DNA from: Guyanagaster necrorhizus
Lineage: Eukaryota; Basidiomycota; Agaricomycetes; Agaricales; Physalacriaceae
Length of the DNA stretch: 64,000 nucleotides
Direction: 5' to 3'
Assembly: GCF_019112545.1 (NCBI RefSeq)
Contig: NW_025064946.1
Coordinates: forward strand, 34,852-98,851
Below the pieces are notes generated by a model. That model worked only from the letters and a program-made list of their open reading frames with translations, ran no database searches and was not told the origin of the DNA. Below are positions 24,251 to 35,986 of the stretch, one piece after another. Each line of letters opens with the position of its first letter. Position 1 is the first letter of the stretch. Made by a program: the position numbers and the translations under genes.

Positions 24251-27200
24251 GAGTCTCCGACCTTGCTAAAAACCGTGCTCTCTGTAGATGAACAACATAC
24301 GCACAGCGCCTAATGACCCACTTTTTTGGCTGCACCATTCATATACAGGCTACGCGAGTTTCCTCCGTTTTGAATCTGAGAACATTTCACTGAGACGTTT
24401 ATAAAGCTATGGTGGAAATGGCAAGGAACAACGAAACAAGAATCTATGATCTCCTAGGGGCGGGCCATGAAACTCAAGCGGAGCCTAAGACCGGGTTTGT
24501 GGTACATGTCCTTCCGTCATAACCAAATCAGTCTTGTACCTAAATGTGATATGCGCCAGGAAAACGGTACTAAACCTGCTTGGCGTCCTACCTAATGGGA
24601 CCGTATGTATCTAGTGTCGTTTTATTGTTTCTGAGCTCTCACCTTCCCATAGGTCGAGCAAGTCCTGGATATTCAAGGCGATTACCTTTGCTACATTTAT
24701 GCCTGATGTTATAGCTGTTCCGTGTGTTACTTGAAATTACTCTGCAGCTCCAACATATACAGCGACAAGAATTACGCGAACATCACTCTGAAGAAGATTG
24801 AGTGTCTTGGCGTTCAATTTGTCGTAATATCTGTAGTTGAAGGGGTAGATATGAACGATAATATCGACAGTATTCCTTATTCTGGCCGGCAGCGCCCGCA
24901 GCTGCTGACGACAAAGGTGGAATCTCCGGGGCTGTACCCATTACTTACAGCTAATATGGAAATAGCGGACAAGGTGCCTTCGCTTTCGCCTCGCCTGCTG
25001 CTGTTCCATTGCTGATTCACTGGTACACCAGGCACATGCGATTTGTCAAGCAAAAATTGTTTGCGAAGCGCATAAACCGAGTATATTGACGACCACTCGA
25101 AGTACCGTTGCTTGTCGAGACTCTTATCCCTTGGTTTTCTTGTCTGATATACAGAAGTTCAATCACTCGGCTCTCAGTAAGATTTGATTCTAATCTACGT
25201 GAAATACGGCCGCTGTCTGTAACTGCAGACAAAAGATTAACGACAGTTCCTCAGGGTAGGGTCCCACGGAGTCGCGCACGGAACCCTGCTTTTCGACAAA
25301 TGAATTGCAACCTTGTGCCTTCTTTGATCGTATACTCTTTGGGATAGGAATGACCGGAGTTTTCAGATCGTGGATTCCACACAAATAAGTCTTGGCTTCT
25401 TTATCGCATCGTTGCTTGCAACGCGACTGACTAGAAACATCGAGACAGTCCGACTTCTCGGACATTCGATAATTTGCACCTATGTGTTGATGTTCTGATG
25501 TATGTTTATTTGCTTACCAACGTATTTTGACTTTACGTTGCGAAAAGAAGACTGTTTTGAAGTCGACTGTTGATTCCAGTGACCGAGCCCTTTCCTAGTA
25601 TTTCAAGTTTCTATTTATCAGGTACTCGTGCACATGGCCTGCAACGGTCTTTGTGGTGTGAATAGGCTCCCTACTTATTAATCGCAACTTGGAACCACCC
25701 CCACTTGTTGAAACAATTTTTGCTGTTAGTACTGTCATTCCACCTCTCATGATCTCCGAGTTGATCAGGGTGGCCAGATGCATTTAACAGGACTGCTTAT
25801 TATATCAAGGTAACGCTTATACGTGACGCATGAGGACGCATGTTACATGCATCCGGGAAGACGGACTTTCGATGCTAGAATTGGCGGTCACCGGTAAAGA
25901 GGGCCTCGGCGAAAATGGTTATACAGTCGTTGGACTTGAAAGCTGCGCTCATTGTCCAGCTTCGTTTACTATCTCGAACAAGTTTGTAGGTTTTGATGGT
26001 CGCTTTAATTTTCCGATTCAACGATCTATCCGAAAGTTCTGATAGACTGATGTAGTTTTTATCTAAACAGTAGGTCTTCTAACCATGCATAACAAGTAGC
26101 TCCCATTTGATGCGTACGCACGTTAAGTTTAGCCGCCAACTCTGAAACTTCATTGGCATGGCACAGGCTTGATGGTGGAAATCCAAAAATTCGGGTTCCT
26201 TCCTGCGGAAGCGGGCCGGTCGGCGACTATGCGCATTTCGGTCGGAAAACATCTGGAATTCAGTGAGCCGCGCGTAATATCACTCGTAATATCACTGACG
26301 CGACATCTGATCCCACGATGTGTTTTTGTTATCTTTTTGCTAGCCCGCCGCATCACTGTCGATGTAAACGCAAATCGTGCTCATACTGCATAGTGCAGTA
26401 AGATCTAAACAAATTGGAAAGTGGAAACGAGTCAAAAGGATCATTTTCAATGTTTAAACTCCTCAGGTCCTTCCTTCCTCAGCCGTTATATAATTCCGGA
26501 TGAAGATATTCTGGTCAAAACCAAAACCCGCGGCGTTGTCAAAATGCAGGAAATTTTCGAAATTTCCCCACCAGATCCTAAAAGTACGGAGATATTTCAC
26601 GCATCTGGAGCATTGAGCAGTAGCCCATCAACGAGTAAGTTTGGGTGTCAACTGTTGGAAGCACCGGAATCCCTGTTAATTTGTTGAACTGTGAAGCCTT
26701 TGTTACCGCTCTAATACGGCTCGTTGAAGTTCACTTTCGCTTCGCGGGATGCAATGGTTGATCGACTCCGAGTGACACCGCGGCGCTCAAGCTGAATACC
26801 AAGACTGGTTGCAGATCACTTTGAGAACCATTGGTCCTGGTGCGGTCCGGCCATATCATTTTCTATTTCACCATTACATCTGTTTATAATAACTCACTCA
26901 CCATGACTTCGACGATTTGTCGGGTCGCGAAGGGACTATATCCGGGGAAGGAGCGATGCTGACCTTAATCCTTCCAGTGGCAAGTTCTATTTTTGAGCTT
27001 TTTTTTGCTTTGAGGGCGGTAACCTCGGTGTTTTGTGCCGAGACCCCTTCCGACACCAATTTTTTTGATGGCCGATCGCTCAAGGATCCCCCATTCAGAG
27101 TTCTGTGGAAAAACATCACAGATCGCATCATTAATTCAATTGTGTCCCCTTGATCAAGAATCTCTTGTAGCTTCCTCTCTCAGCCCTGAAATATATCCGC

Positions 27201-27472
27201 ATATTCTGGTGGATCGATGTCAACAAGGGCATTGGGCAACAAGGTACCAACAGGTGAAGCTATAAAAAGTTAAAATAATATTCGTCTGATGAGGACTTTC
27301 GCCAATGTAAATGGGACAGAGATGATGAAACCCTTGCCGCAGCTGTGCCGTTCTCGCTTTTAAGCTGAAACGTGCAACGTGGGATGCCGAGTCGACCAAG
27401 GTCGACTAGCACACTTCTACCCCCAACTTATCAAGGAACAATGACACGCCGAAAAAAATAATATCTGCTTAG

Positions 27473-27729
27473 TAGTTCCTTCACGTGTATTACAATTTGA
27501 AGGATCCAACGGACCGTTCTCCGTTGCACTGACCATGTATGGTTGTGATTTTTCTCCAAGTCAACTCGAAGAACGCCTTTATTCCGGCCCTCTTCTTGAG
27601 TCGACCATATGGGACTGGTCATCGTTAGATCTTGTAAGTATAACAACAGTCCCCGACGACCAATTCAATTAATATTTCATATCCCCCTGCTTGCAGCGCG
27701 AAGTTTCTCGTAGCTTGGATGTATTTTGA
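27473..27729 (+). CDS. Possible 3' exons of an unrecognised gene
   Basis: An exon from an AG acceptor at 27472 to 27633 ends at a consensus GTAAGT donor. After a 63-bp intron (27634-27696, ending TTGCAG) a last exon runs in frame to TGA at 27727-27729. The encoded tail includes VLQFEGSNGPFSVALTMYG, LEERLYSGPLLES and WDWSSLDL. No family is recognised and no 5' exons were found, so it may be a relic. It is convergent with the Zn2Cys6 gene. Confidence 0.25.
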
Positions 27730-28038
27730 AGGTCATTTTCATTTCTAAATGTCATGGAGTAATGTAAAATACTAATTTGTACAACAACGATAGCAGGTCT
27801 TTCGAAAGCAAAAACAAATGCGTATATATAATAGCCGTGGCGTCACGAAAGCATTACGAAACAATCTAGATAAGGTAAGTGGTGTATGGAAAACATGCGG
27901 GAACGCGTAGATAGAGAGACCAGGATTTGATATTCCCCGCACCGTTCGTACCGTAATCCGCCTCTACCGAGGAAAGAGGACCACCGGAGCGCCCGTCGCT
28001 GCCGAATGCGCCGTGGTGGGTCCAAGGTCTCATGCATC

Positions 28039-29635
28039 TCATGCTTTGACGGGCGGTTCTTCAGCGGGAATTGATGCGACAGCGTTCGACTCGGCTTTCT
28101 TCTTTCTCATGCCCCTTCGACTCTCGCGAGGAAACTCGCATTTCAAAGATCGGCGCTGACATTGACTAGAGAAAATTAACGTCAGCCTGCATCTTCAACG
28201 ATGTGAATGAGACAAAATAAACGATGTCGACGTGACCGAAGTTCGGACGATCAGGCGTCGGTAATGAAAACATGACGTGGAGAAACAACATACTTGCAAG
28301 TTTTGTCTGTGCTTCCTGGAAGAGGCGGGCCACATGCAATCTTTCTACCGCGACAAAATAGGCATGCCAGAGAAGGCTTCTTGCCCACCGCGCGTTTGTG
28401 GGCAGGTAACGCCTTGACTGGCTGCTTGGTGGCTTTAGCAAGAATAGCAGGAGACTGACGCTTCGAAGCCGCTCCATCAAGCTTTGTACCGACCCGCAAA
28501 GAACATTCTTCTGATGACGGTAAGCGTTTTTCATTTGCAGGCGATGGGGCGAGAGTAGCATGAGTCCTGACGCGGAGATGAGGCCATGTGCCGTTGAAAG
28601 AAGTAAAACATGTGTCATCGACTTCCCGGTTGTCGTCTGACTTTGAAGGAGAGTTAAGTTCTGTGTCAGGGGTGGATAGTGTCGGTATACGAGGTATACC
28701 TGGCATATAGACAGATTCCGGAGAGGATGCATAATCTGATTGAGGGTCCTCGAACTCACAAACGAGACGATTATCGTCGCATGAGAGTGTACTAGGGGAG
28801 AGATCAGTGGTGGTAAGAACGTTGCGAGCTCGAGGAGAAATATCATTTGAGCACGGAGATTGAGTAGTATCTCTGGCTAGCCCCGGATCAAGACGGTGAA
28901 GAGCAAAGACCACGGGAGAAGAAATCAAAGAGGATTGGGAAATGCGCAGAGGAGCCAGTGATGGAGTTCCATTGCAGGAAGGGTGATGCTGATTGCTGAC
29001 ATCCTGTGACGCGATAAGCAGGCCTTAAAGAAATGAAAGGAAGCCTACGCACCGGAAGTTGAGGATCGTATGTTTCTGCCATCTGTACGTCCTGGCAATG
29101 ATTAACGCCAGCATCTTCACCACTCTGGACGTTGACGCCAACGTACGGAATGCGGGGTTCATAGTATGTTGATGCACCGCATGCCCCGTGACCTCCTGTA
29201 CCCGACAACTCGGAAGAGCCTTCATCGGCATAGTAAAGGTGGGGCTGAAGATATTCATACGCCATCGTGGAGGAAACCCATTTGCGAGAGGAGACGCGGG
29301 GTCTGGCATCGGGAAAGGTGGCGTAAAAACGTTCATCCTCTTCCTTCAGCGTCTGGGCAAACGAAGAAATGGATTCATTCGCATACACCTGCATCTGTAA
29401 AGCTTTGTAGTCAGCGCACCATCACAATGAAATGTCAACAGACAATGAACACCTCTGAACGCGTTTGATAAGACGATCTGGATGGAAGCGATTCATCGCG
29501 ACCTTGAGATGGGGCGAAGCGCCAAGAGCCACTAAAAGCGTTTCCCTGTGTGTCGTTCCATATCGTGGTACTAGGACGGTCACGATGGTGCACGCCATCC
29601 ATCGCGTAGTAAGCAAGACCAGAATCAAGAAGCAT
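28039..29635 (-). CDS. Zn2Cys6 (Gal4-type) transcription factor, zinc cluster at the C-terminus
   Basis: Four exons: 29635-29453, 29394-29053, 29003-28294 and 28165-28039 (introns 58, 49 and 128 bp, all GT-AG); about 453 residues. The zinc cluster spans the last intron: CLFCRGRKIAC, an 11-residue spacer, then CNQCQRRSLKC, i.e. CX2CX6CX11CX2CX6C, followed by a basic RRGMRKKK stretch at the very C-terminus. Most of the protein is low-complexity Ser/Pro/Thr-rich, as in regulators. Such proteins bind CGG half-sites in the nucleus as monomers or dimers. Here the cluster is C-terminal rather than N-terminal, a layout known in agaric proteins. The start is uncertain: the frame continues upstream of the chosen Met to an AG at about 29669, so a further 5' exon is likely. 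The target genes are unknown. Confidence 0.8.
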
Positions 29636-31719
29636 CGAGTAATCGGCGAGGAGACGTGACACAGACTGGAAGGAACCTGGGAGGTTAAAAGTAGAGTGTG
29701 CGTTTAAAGAGCAGTCTGGGCATAATATAAATCACATTGAGGGCTTGGAACACTGCTTCCCTGGACCCTTTCGCCCAGCCTCGTGATGAGATCAAAGATG
29801 CCGAGATACTTATGGACCTACAGGTAGATCGTTCTTTCAGCACATGCCTGAGAGATCAAATCTTATCGCTCACACATCTTTAACCGTATATGTATTCCCT
29901 CTCGTAATGATGAAGAATGCAGTTACTTGAACCTCCTCGTTTACAGACAGAAATCCTCTGCCAGTGTTGAGATGAACTGTTGGAGGTAAAGGGCTTGCGC
30001 CCCATCGCCGGAGATTCGGATGGCAGGACCGTATTTCCAATTACACTCGAATTTTCTAAAGTGTTTTTCCTGACGTTGTGCCCTAGCGCAGTATTTTCGA
30101 ATCTCTATCGCCACGCATGATGAAGATCGTCGGAAATTTGCTTCCGTTAGAATTCCGGAACCAGGGCAGGTCGTTAACAACCTTGAATCATGTCCTATTC
30201 GTCATGGGCCCTGTCATGTATTATTTTTTTTTTCCGCAAGAATGCTGCCGCGGGTGACGCATTTAGCGACGATTTTGAATGGTGACGCCCGATGTGAACT
30301 TAAGAGACTCGCGTCTGTAATTGCTGGTCACCGAGGTACCTTCTCTTCGATCAAAGACGCAACCATTATTATGGAAGTTAAGGACGCGGTTGCACTACGC
30401 TCGAATGTCTCTCTCCGCTCAGGGAAAGGACCTGTCATTTTTGGGTTTTAACGCGTGAGAGCACTGGCAGAAGAATAACCCACGTTGTGGACGGTCCGTC
30501 GATCCTGGACCTAACCCCAGGACCTACCATTAACTTGCATGTGGCTGAAAGAAAGAGCTGAGGTGGCAAAGTATCCGAAGCAAACGGCCTGCCTACATCG
30601 GCAGGTCTCGACGCAGGTTTACCGTAGAATATCAGATGGCCTAAAACAGATGTTTATTCTCTGGCGGGTTCACCCGCGGGTAGTCCGATTGTCAAGTGAT
30701 TACAGCAGGGACCTTAAGATGCTTTAGATTTTTGGGTTAGGTTAGCCAATGATTCGGGTGGCGAATTTGTAGAGGAAGTTGAATAGAACTCGGCGATACT
30801 TGTCTTCTTCCAATGTTAATACCAATTAGGATGGACCAGAATAGCAACGAAGAGGTGGGGTAGCGTGGCTTGAAACTTAGTTTTGTTATACAGCACAGGT
30901 TAGGAAACAGACGCTTGTTCACAAGGCGAGTAACGTATACCCCAGTCCAGAGATGTCTGTATCTACTCACGAAAAATTAAATGGGTGCGCTGCTTTCGGA
31001 TGGTTTATTGATGTGGCACGAGCTTGTGATATGCTTTTCCAGACAATGAAAGCCTTCATTTAGTTGCCATCACGGTAATGTCGGTATTAAGGCGGATAGG
31101 CGGGTCCTGGAGCAAGGAAGAACCATTTGCACGTCTACAGTCGGTGGGAGAATCGACGGTCATCACGAGTTATTCCATCAGTTATTATTTACTCGGGATC
31201 AAGGTCAGCCAAGACGTGCTGGGAAGACAGCTGAGGACAGAGCAGTCGGCTTCGGCACAGAGCCAGGGTAAAGTTACCCTCAACTTCGCCACTGTGCAAT
31301 GCCCTTGGTAATGTCCGCCCAGGCTGTGACCGCAGCACTGTTGGAAATCCGGACAAAGAAAGCCGGCTTAGGGGACAACGTTGTTGCTACGTTCGTTGGA
31401 TGTAGAGAAACTTTTTCCTGAAACAGGTCCTCGCAAAATGCATGTCAGCAAGGAATGATAGAAGACAAAAGGCAAAAAAAACCATGTGCACTCCTGCTCC
31501 ATCTGCAATCCTACTTGAGCAACCGAAACCAGATCTAGAGTACCATATCGCTGACGTCGCCGCTGTTAGCAGGCACTGTACCAAGTCGCTAATAAAAGAG
31601 ATTGGCGGGCAGAGCAGTGCCAGATGAGCCTAATCCGAGATGACGGACCTGGCCAAGCCTGATGATCGCGGTTACCAAGCTTCAACGTCGACTCTCACCA
31701 TCCCGACGTTCACCAATTA
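29636..31719. other. Intergenic, no supported gene
   Basis: Divergent interval between the Zn2Cys6 gene and the NIPA gene; it should hold both promoters and any upstream exon of the regulator. Open frames here (for example 31078-31311) lack recognisable features. Confidence 0.4.
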
Positions 31720-34452
31720 ATGTCATCCTCCATATCTGCGTCGTCGACCTCATCGGCGACGGCGTCTGCGACGTCGTCGGTGTCGAGCTCCTCTTCGACC
31801 AGTTCTAATCTCAAGGTCCTAGTTCAGTGATCGCTAGAATCGTACCACATGTTCATATTATCCTCAGGTCGTTGGGATTATCCTTGCCGTCGTCAGTGGC
31901 TTTCTGATAGGATCCAGCTTTGTCTTCAAGAAGAAGGGTCTCTTGCGCTCGCAGGCGGGCGGTGTAGCGGGAGAGGGTGTGGCATATCTCAAGTCGGCGA
32001 GCATTATTCGTTCGTTTCTCATTTTCGTCGTGTGCTCATCTCTTCTCCTAGCCACTATGGTGGATTGGGATGACGAGTAAGTGTCTCGTCTCGCGGTCCT
32101 AGTGCATACATTGACTAGTAGCGTCCGGTAGTGATGATAATGGGCGAGCTCTGCAATTCTGCAGGTGCGTCTCCGTTTCTCCTTCATCTCCCACATAACT
32201 AATTTCTTCTGACCCCAAGCCTATGCTTTCATTGAGGCCATCGTTGTGGTCAGTCCTTATTTTTATCCTCCGCAGCAGGGCAGTGCAACCAAACTTGTTA
32301 ACCCTACAGACACCCCTCGGTGCACTTTCTGTCGTTATATGCGCAATTCTATCATCTATATTCCTCAAAGAAACGTTGACGATATTCGGTTGGCTGGGAT
32401 GTGCTCTATGCATAGTGTGTCATACGTATCTTTCACGTCTGGATCATCTCTGATGTCATTCAGCTTGGGTCTGTCGTTATTGCCCTTAATGGTGCGTCAC
32501 GTTTCTTTCCTTCATGTACGATCTTAATAGCGTATTATGCAGGTCCCAAGGAAGATCTCGTTGGTCAAATAACAGAGTTTCAGAAGCTTTTTTTGGCCCC
32601 AGGCTTTCTTGTCTACATCTCCGTTTTAATAGCGGCATCGCTTGTCATCATCTTTTTCTTTGCACCAAAGTACGCGCGCTCTATTTTTTCACGCGTGTTG
32701 TCCTGACACTTCGACAGATATGGCACTAAGAGCATGCTTTGGTACATTTTTGTATGCAGTATGATTGGCGGCATTAGTGTCAGCGTCACCACCGGTGTCG
32801 GCGCAGCCATCGTTCAGACAGCAAAAGGCGATAACCAGTTCAAGCACTGGTTCATGTACTTTCTAATAGCGTTCGTCGCGATAACTTTAAGTACGCGTTT
32901 TGCTCTACCTTCTGGAACACTGACACAGTGGTTCTACAGTTACAGAAGTGTACTATTTAAATAAGGCGCTGGCGCTTTTCAACACTGGTTCGTTTTCTCT
33001 TGCTCAATTCTATAGTTGGCTCACGAAGTGTATCTAGCTATGGGTATGCGTCTTTCTTTCGAAATATCAACGTACTCACATACTCTCCAGTGACGCCGAC
33101 ATATTATGTCATATGTAAGCTTGTATTAGTCTCAAATATTCGATACTTCCATGCTTATTTTCCCCCCCTAGTCACCTTTTTTTCGATGGTGACAACTGTG
33201 GTAAGATCCGACTAGACCTTCCTTGGTCACTTTTCCGATGTTGTCTTCTTAGGTACTATTCCAAGGTCTTGATTCCAGCGCGTCCGAGATTATCACAATT
33301 GTCATGGGCTTCCTTGTCATCTGCATAGGCATCACCATCCTCCAGATGTCCAAAGTGGACCCCACTCATCTCTCGAAACTGGACCGGCGCTCTACTCTCC
33401 TTCTCCAAGCCGCACGGTCACAAACAGAGGTGGAAGAAAAGGGGGCAATTGGTATCGAGGATCCGGGTATGGACGCCTTACGAGGCTCCTTCGGTGCTAT
33501 GGGCAGCATCATTCGAGCCAGGAGTGCCAGACGCGTCAGTGAAGCCACTCGTGCTTCGTCATATCGATCAAGGCCTCCTGGCGCTGCGGCTCCTTACGAT
33601 CCCGAACGACGTCGGGAGTGGCCAGAAGCCAATAATACGACACCAAATACGGCTCTTGATTATCTATCAGGGTTCAAGCGGCATCAATTGTATGATGCCC
33701 CAGTCCCTCGAGCGAACACAGGCGATTCCCAGTCATCTGGAGCTGGCGCAACGAGGGGAGACGATGATTCATCAATAAAGACGCCCTCCTTGACAGATTC
33801 TCAAATAATGAATAAACGACCTACGATCAAATTTGGCAGCCAAGATCTCATACATCAGTATCATCCTACCGGGAACGGTCAGCGTGATGATCACGCAGCT
33901 ACGCATGAGCATCGACTAGCTCTCGGCATTCCAGGGATAGTAATGCCAGGAGGTGGGAGCGGGAGCGGATATCCGCCTACTGTACGGACACGGCCACTCG
34001 AGACCATCATCGACAACAAACCTGATCTCCTCGCAGAGAGCCCTACCTCATACAATAGTTTGCGAGAACAGTCGGTGATGGTGCCGCCAAGCTATACACA
34101 CGAGCATGCGGTGCAAAGTGCGCCACCATCGATGAATCCCCGACTCGCGCGTCCTGGCCAACAGAGAGTGGACTCGCGTGATATATTTGGGGGCGATAAT
34201 AGTCCAAGTACCGCGACCTTGTTGAGCTTCCCGAGTGTCACTGATTCGGCGCGGAGTTGGGACGGGGATGAGGTAGATGAGAATGGAACGAGGGGACGGA
34301 CATCGAAGAAGTATCCCAGGGGCGATCAGGATATAGACAGGGAGGAGAGTGTAAGCTTGGTGCAGAGGAGGGATGATGATTCGGATGAATCATCGTCCGG
34401 TGCCAGAGGTGTGGTACGATTGGTGCAGCCCTCAAGCCAGGATAGGTTCTGA
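31720..34452 (+). CDS. NIPA-type magnesium transporter (DUF803), 14 exons
   Basis: Exons: 31720-31815, 31868-31996, 32052-32076, 32132-32164, 32220-32248, 32310-32414, 32464-32491, 32543-32669, 32718-32890, 32940-32987, 33038-33043, 33091-33114, 33172-33200, 33253-34452; the sum is 2052 nt, 683 residues. After a Ser/Thr-rich start the family's membrane core follows: GFLIGSSFVFKKKGL, SPLWWIGM, GELCNSAAYAF, VTPLGALSVV, IFLKETL, the FFFAPKYG link, GGISVSVTTG, YYLNKALALFNTAMVTPTYY and TTVVLFQG. About nine transmembrane helices are expected. NIPA proteins move Mg2+ across plasma or endosomal membranes. The 380-residue tail is hydrophilic and fungal-specific. Intron 2 (31997-32051) has a GC donor, and exon 11 is only 6 nt (CTATGG); both are needed to keep the conserved motifs in frame. 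Confidence 0.93.
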
Positions 34453-34879
34453 GAGTGTGTATGTATATTCTTTCATCATCTTTTTTTCCGTGCATAGGAC
34501 TACATCTTTACGATTATTCTTCTTCATTCGGTTCTAGACATACCTGTCAATGAACTATTTTAACCGGAGAGATGCAGCGTCGTAGAGGAATTGTAATAGT
34601 ATCATTCAATTTACATAACGCCATGACCCAGGCCCTCCTTCCTATGGGATCGCTGATATATTCAGCGTTCTCGGTAATTAATTCAGTACGAAGTAATATG
34701 TATTGACGTGACTGAAATGACCCTTCATGGAACAGAACCTATGGTGGATTCTGAGTGGTATGTACACTTTCGGTATAGACAGTATAAAATGGAGCGCATA
34801 ATGCAGCATAGTTCAACTGACCTGACGATATTACATGAACCCCCGTGCCTATCGCTAAAAGGGGACGAATTAGCGAACC
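34453..34879. other. Intergenic, nothing recognised
   Basis: 3' flank of the NIPA gene and of the dead dehydrogenase. No gene or repeat seen. Confidence 0.4.
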
Positions 34880-35986
34880 CCAGGGAGAAAGGAGAAAAAT
34901 ACACCGACTACCGTCAACCTCGTAGATCATCCCTGTAATGAAGGAAGCTTCGTCAGAAGCTAAAAATGATATCGCCATGCTGGAAATATCTTCTGGATCA
35001 CAGAGACGGTTCATGAGGATAGTTGCAGGTTCGTGAGTTAATAACCTATGCGATATATAATCGTGTTTAACACGCACTCTGCAGGAAGGGCGCACGGTTC
35101 TCCAGTGTGTCTTCTTTCGCACCGAGTTGTCGCTTGCAACTTTGGAGGTGTTTCAGTTATAACGAGCTGTGACGTGAGGTATCTACATGGAGTTGATCGC
35201 TAGAGCCGGAGCGTATTCGAGGGTCATGGTTTTGGTAAACAGATTCACGGCACCTTTTGTCGCGTTCTATATGGCGTAATTTGGTCTTGGGCGGGGACCA
35301 CCGGTGCTGGGAAGAAATACGGGAAGAAATTCATACGAACGCAACCATGAATAAGGGATACCTAGTCATGTTGATGATGACACTGCTTCCCTGCCTTAAG
35401 AAAATGGGGATAATGACTTTGGCCCAGATATGTATAGGCTGTAGGAGGTTTTAAATCAGAAGCGTGTGGGCTGTTTGGAGCAAGGCGCTGAAGAGATCAT
35501 CATACGTCTCCTCCGATACCAGGTGTAGTAACTGTATGAGCTCGATATCAAGAGTTATTTCACTCAAGCAAGAGTTATTACTAACGGTTATTTCCTTCTC
35601 CTTGGCCTGTACTCCAGCGCTGTTCTATACGGATATAAATGATCAATTCGTTATCAAGGTTCAGCAGTATGACGATATCAATATTTCCAAATCTCTGTAG
35701 CACAACGGCGCTCGCCTTTTCCCAATCGGTGATCAAACGGACATCGCTCTTCACCAAGACGGTCATTTCGGGGTTTTTGGACGCCTCGGCTTCGCCTGCC
35801 TGGGCGTCGATGTCCATGAACATGACACCAGCTCCTTCTTTGACATGTCGCGTACATATCGTTCTTCCGAGACCCATAGCGGCTCCTAAAAAACGACTGT
35901 CAGTGTCACAACGACATGATTGTAACGAGAAAAGTGTTGCCTGTAATGATGACTACCTTTCCTGTGAGCCTTCCAGGTCCTTCCAT
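34880..35986 (-). pseudogene. Dead short-chain dehydrogenase/reductase (SDR)
   Basis: Minus-strand pieces in SDR order. From the ATG at 35986: GRLTGKVVIITG, then (after a 55-bp intron 35886-35940 with a GC donor) GAAMGLGRTICTRH, which together give the NAD(P)-binding TGxxxGxG loop, and VMFMDIDA. Further on: SSVIINM, then NATKGAVNLFTKTMTLEYAP, and near the end RLCDPEDISSMAISFLASDEASFITGMIYEVDG. The codon where the catalytic Tyr of YxxxK should be (35267-35269) is TAG, while the Lys is kept. The middle has stops and lost frame. It once reduced or oxidised a hydroxyl/keto group; it cannot now. Confidence 0.75.

Larger units (their letters stand above)
13406..27440. other. Gene-poor decayed stretch, no intact gene found
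   Basis: Longest frames are about 120-190 codons (for example 13575-13964 plus, 16015-16449 minus, 19338-19898 minus). None shows a recognisable domain, a splice structure or composition better than its overlapping frames, and both strands are open to a similar extent. Scattered degenerate duplications are present (see the entries at 14500, 18400 and 21060) and one cysteine-rich gene relic at 23887-24250. I could not identify transposon coding domains. Base composition and CpG content are ordinary, unlike 2092-13405. Confidence 0.5.

Noticed and set aside
26898..27153. Overlapping frames on both strands near 27 kb
   Set aside because: Neither shows a recognisable domain; both strands equally open.
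29166..29468. Plus-strand frames across the Zn2Cys6 gene
   Set aside because: Antisense shadows of the well-supported minus-strand exons.
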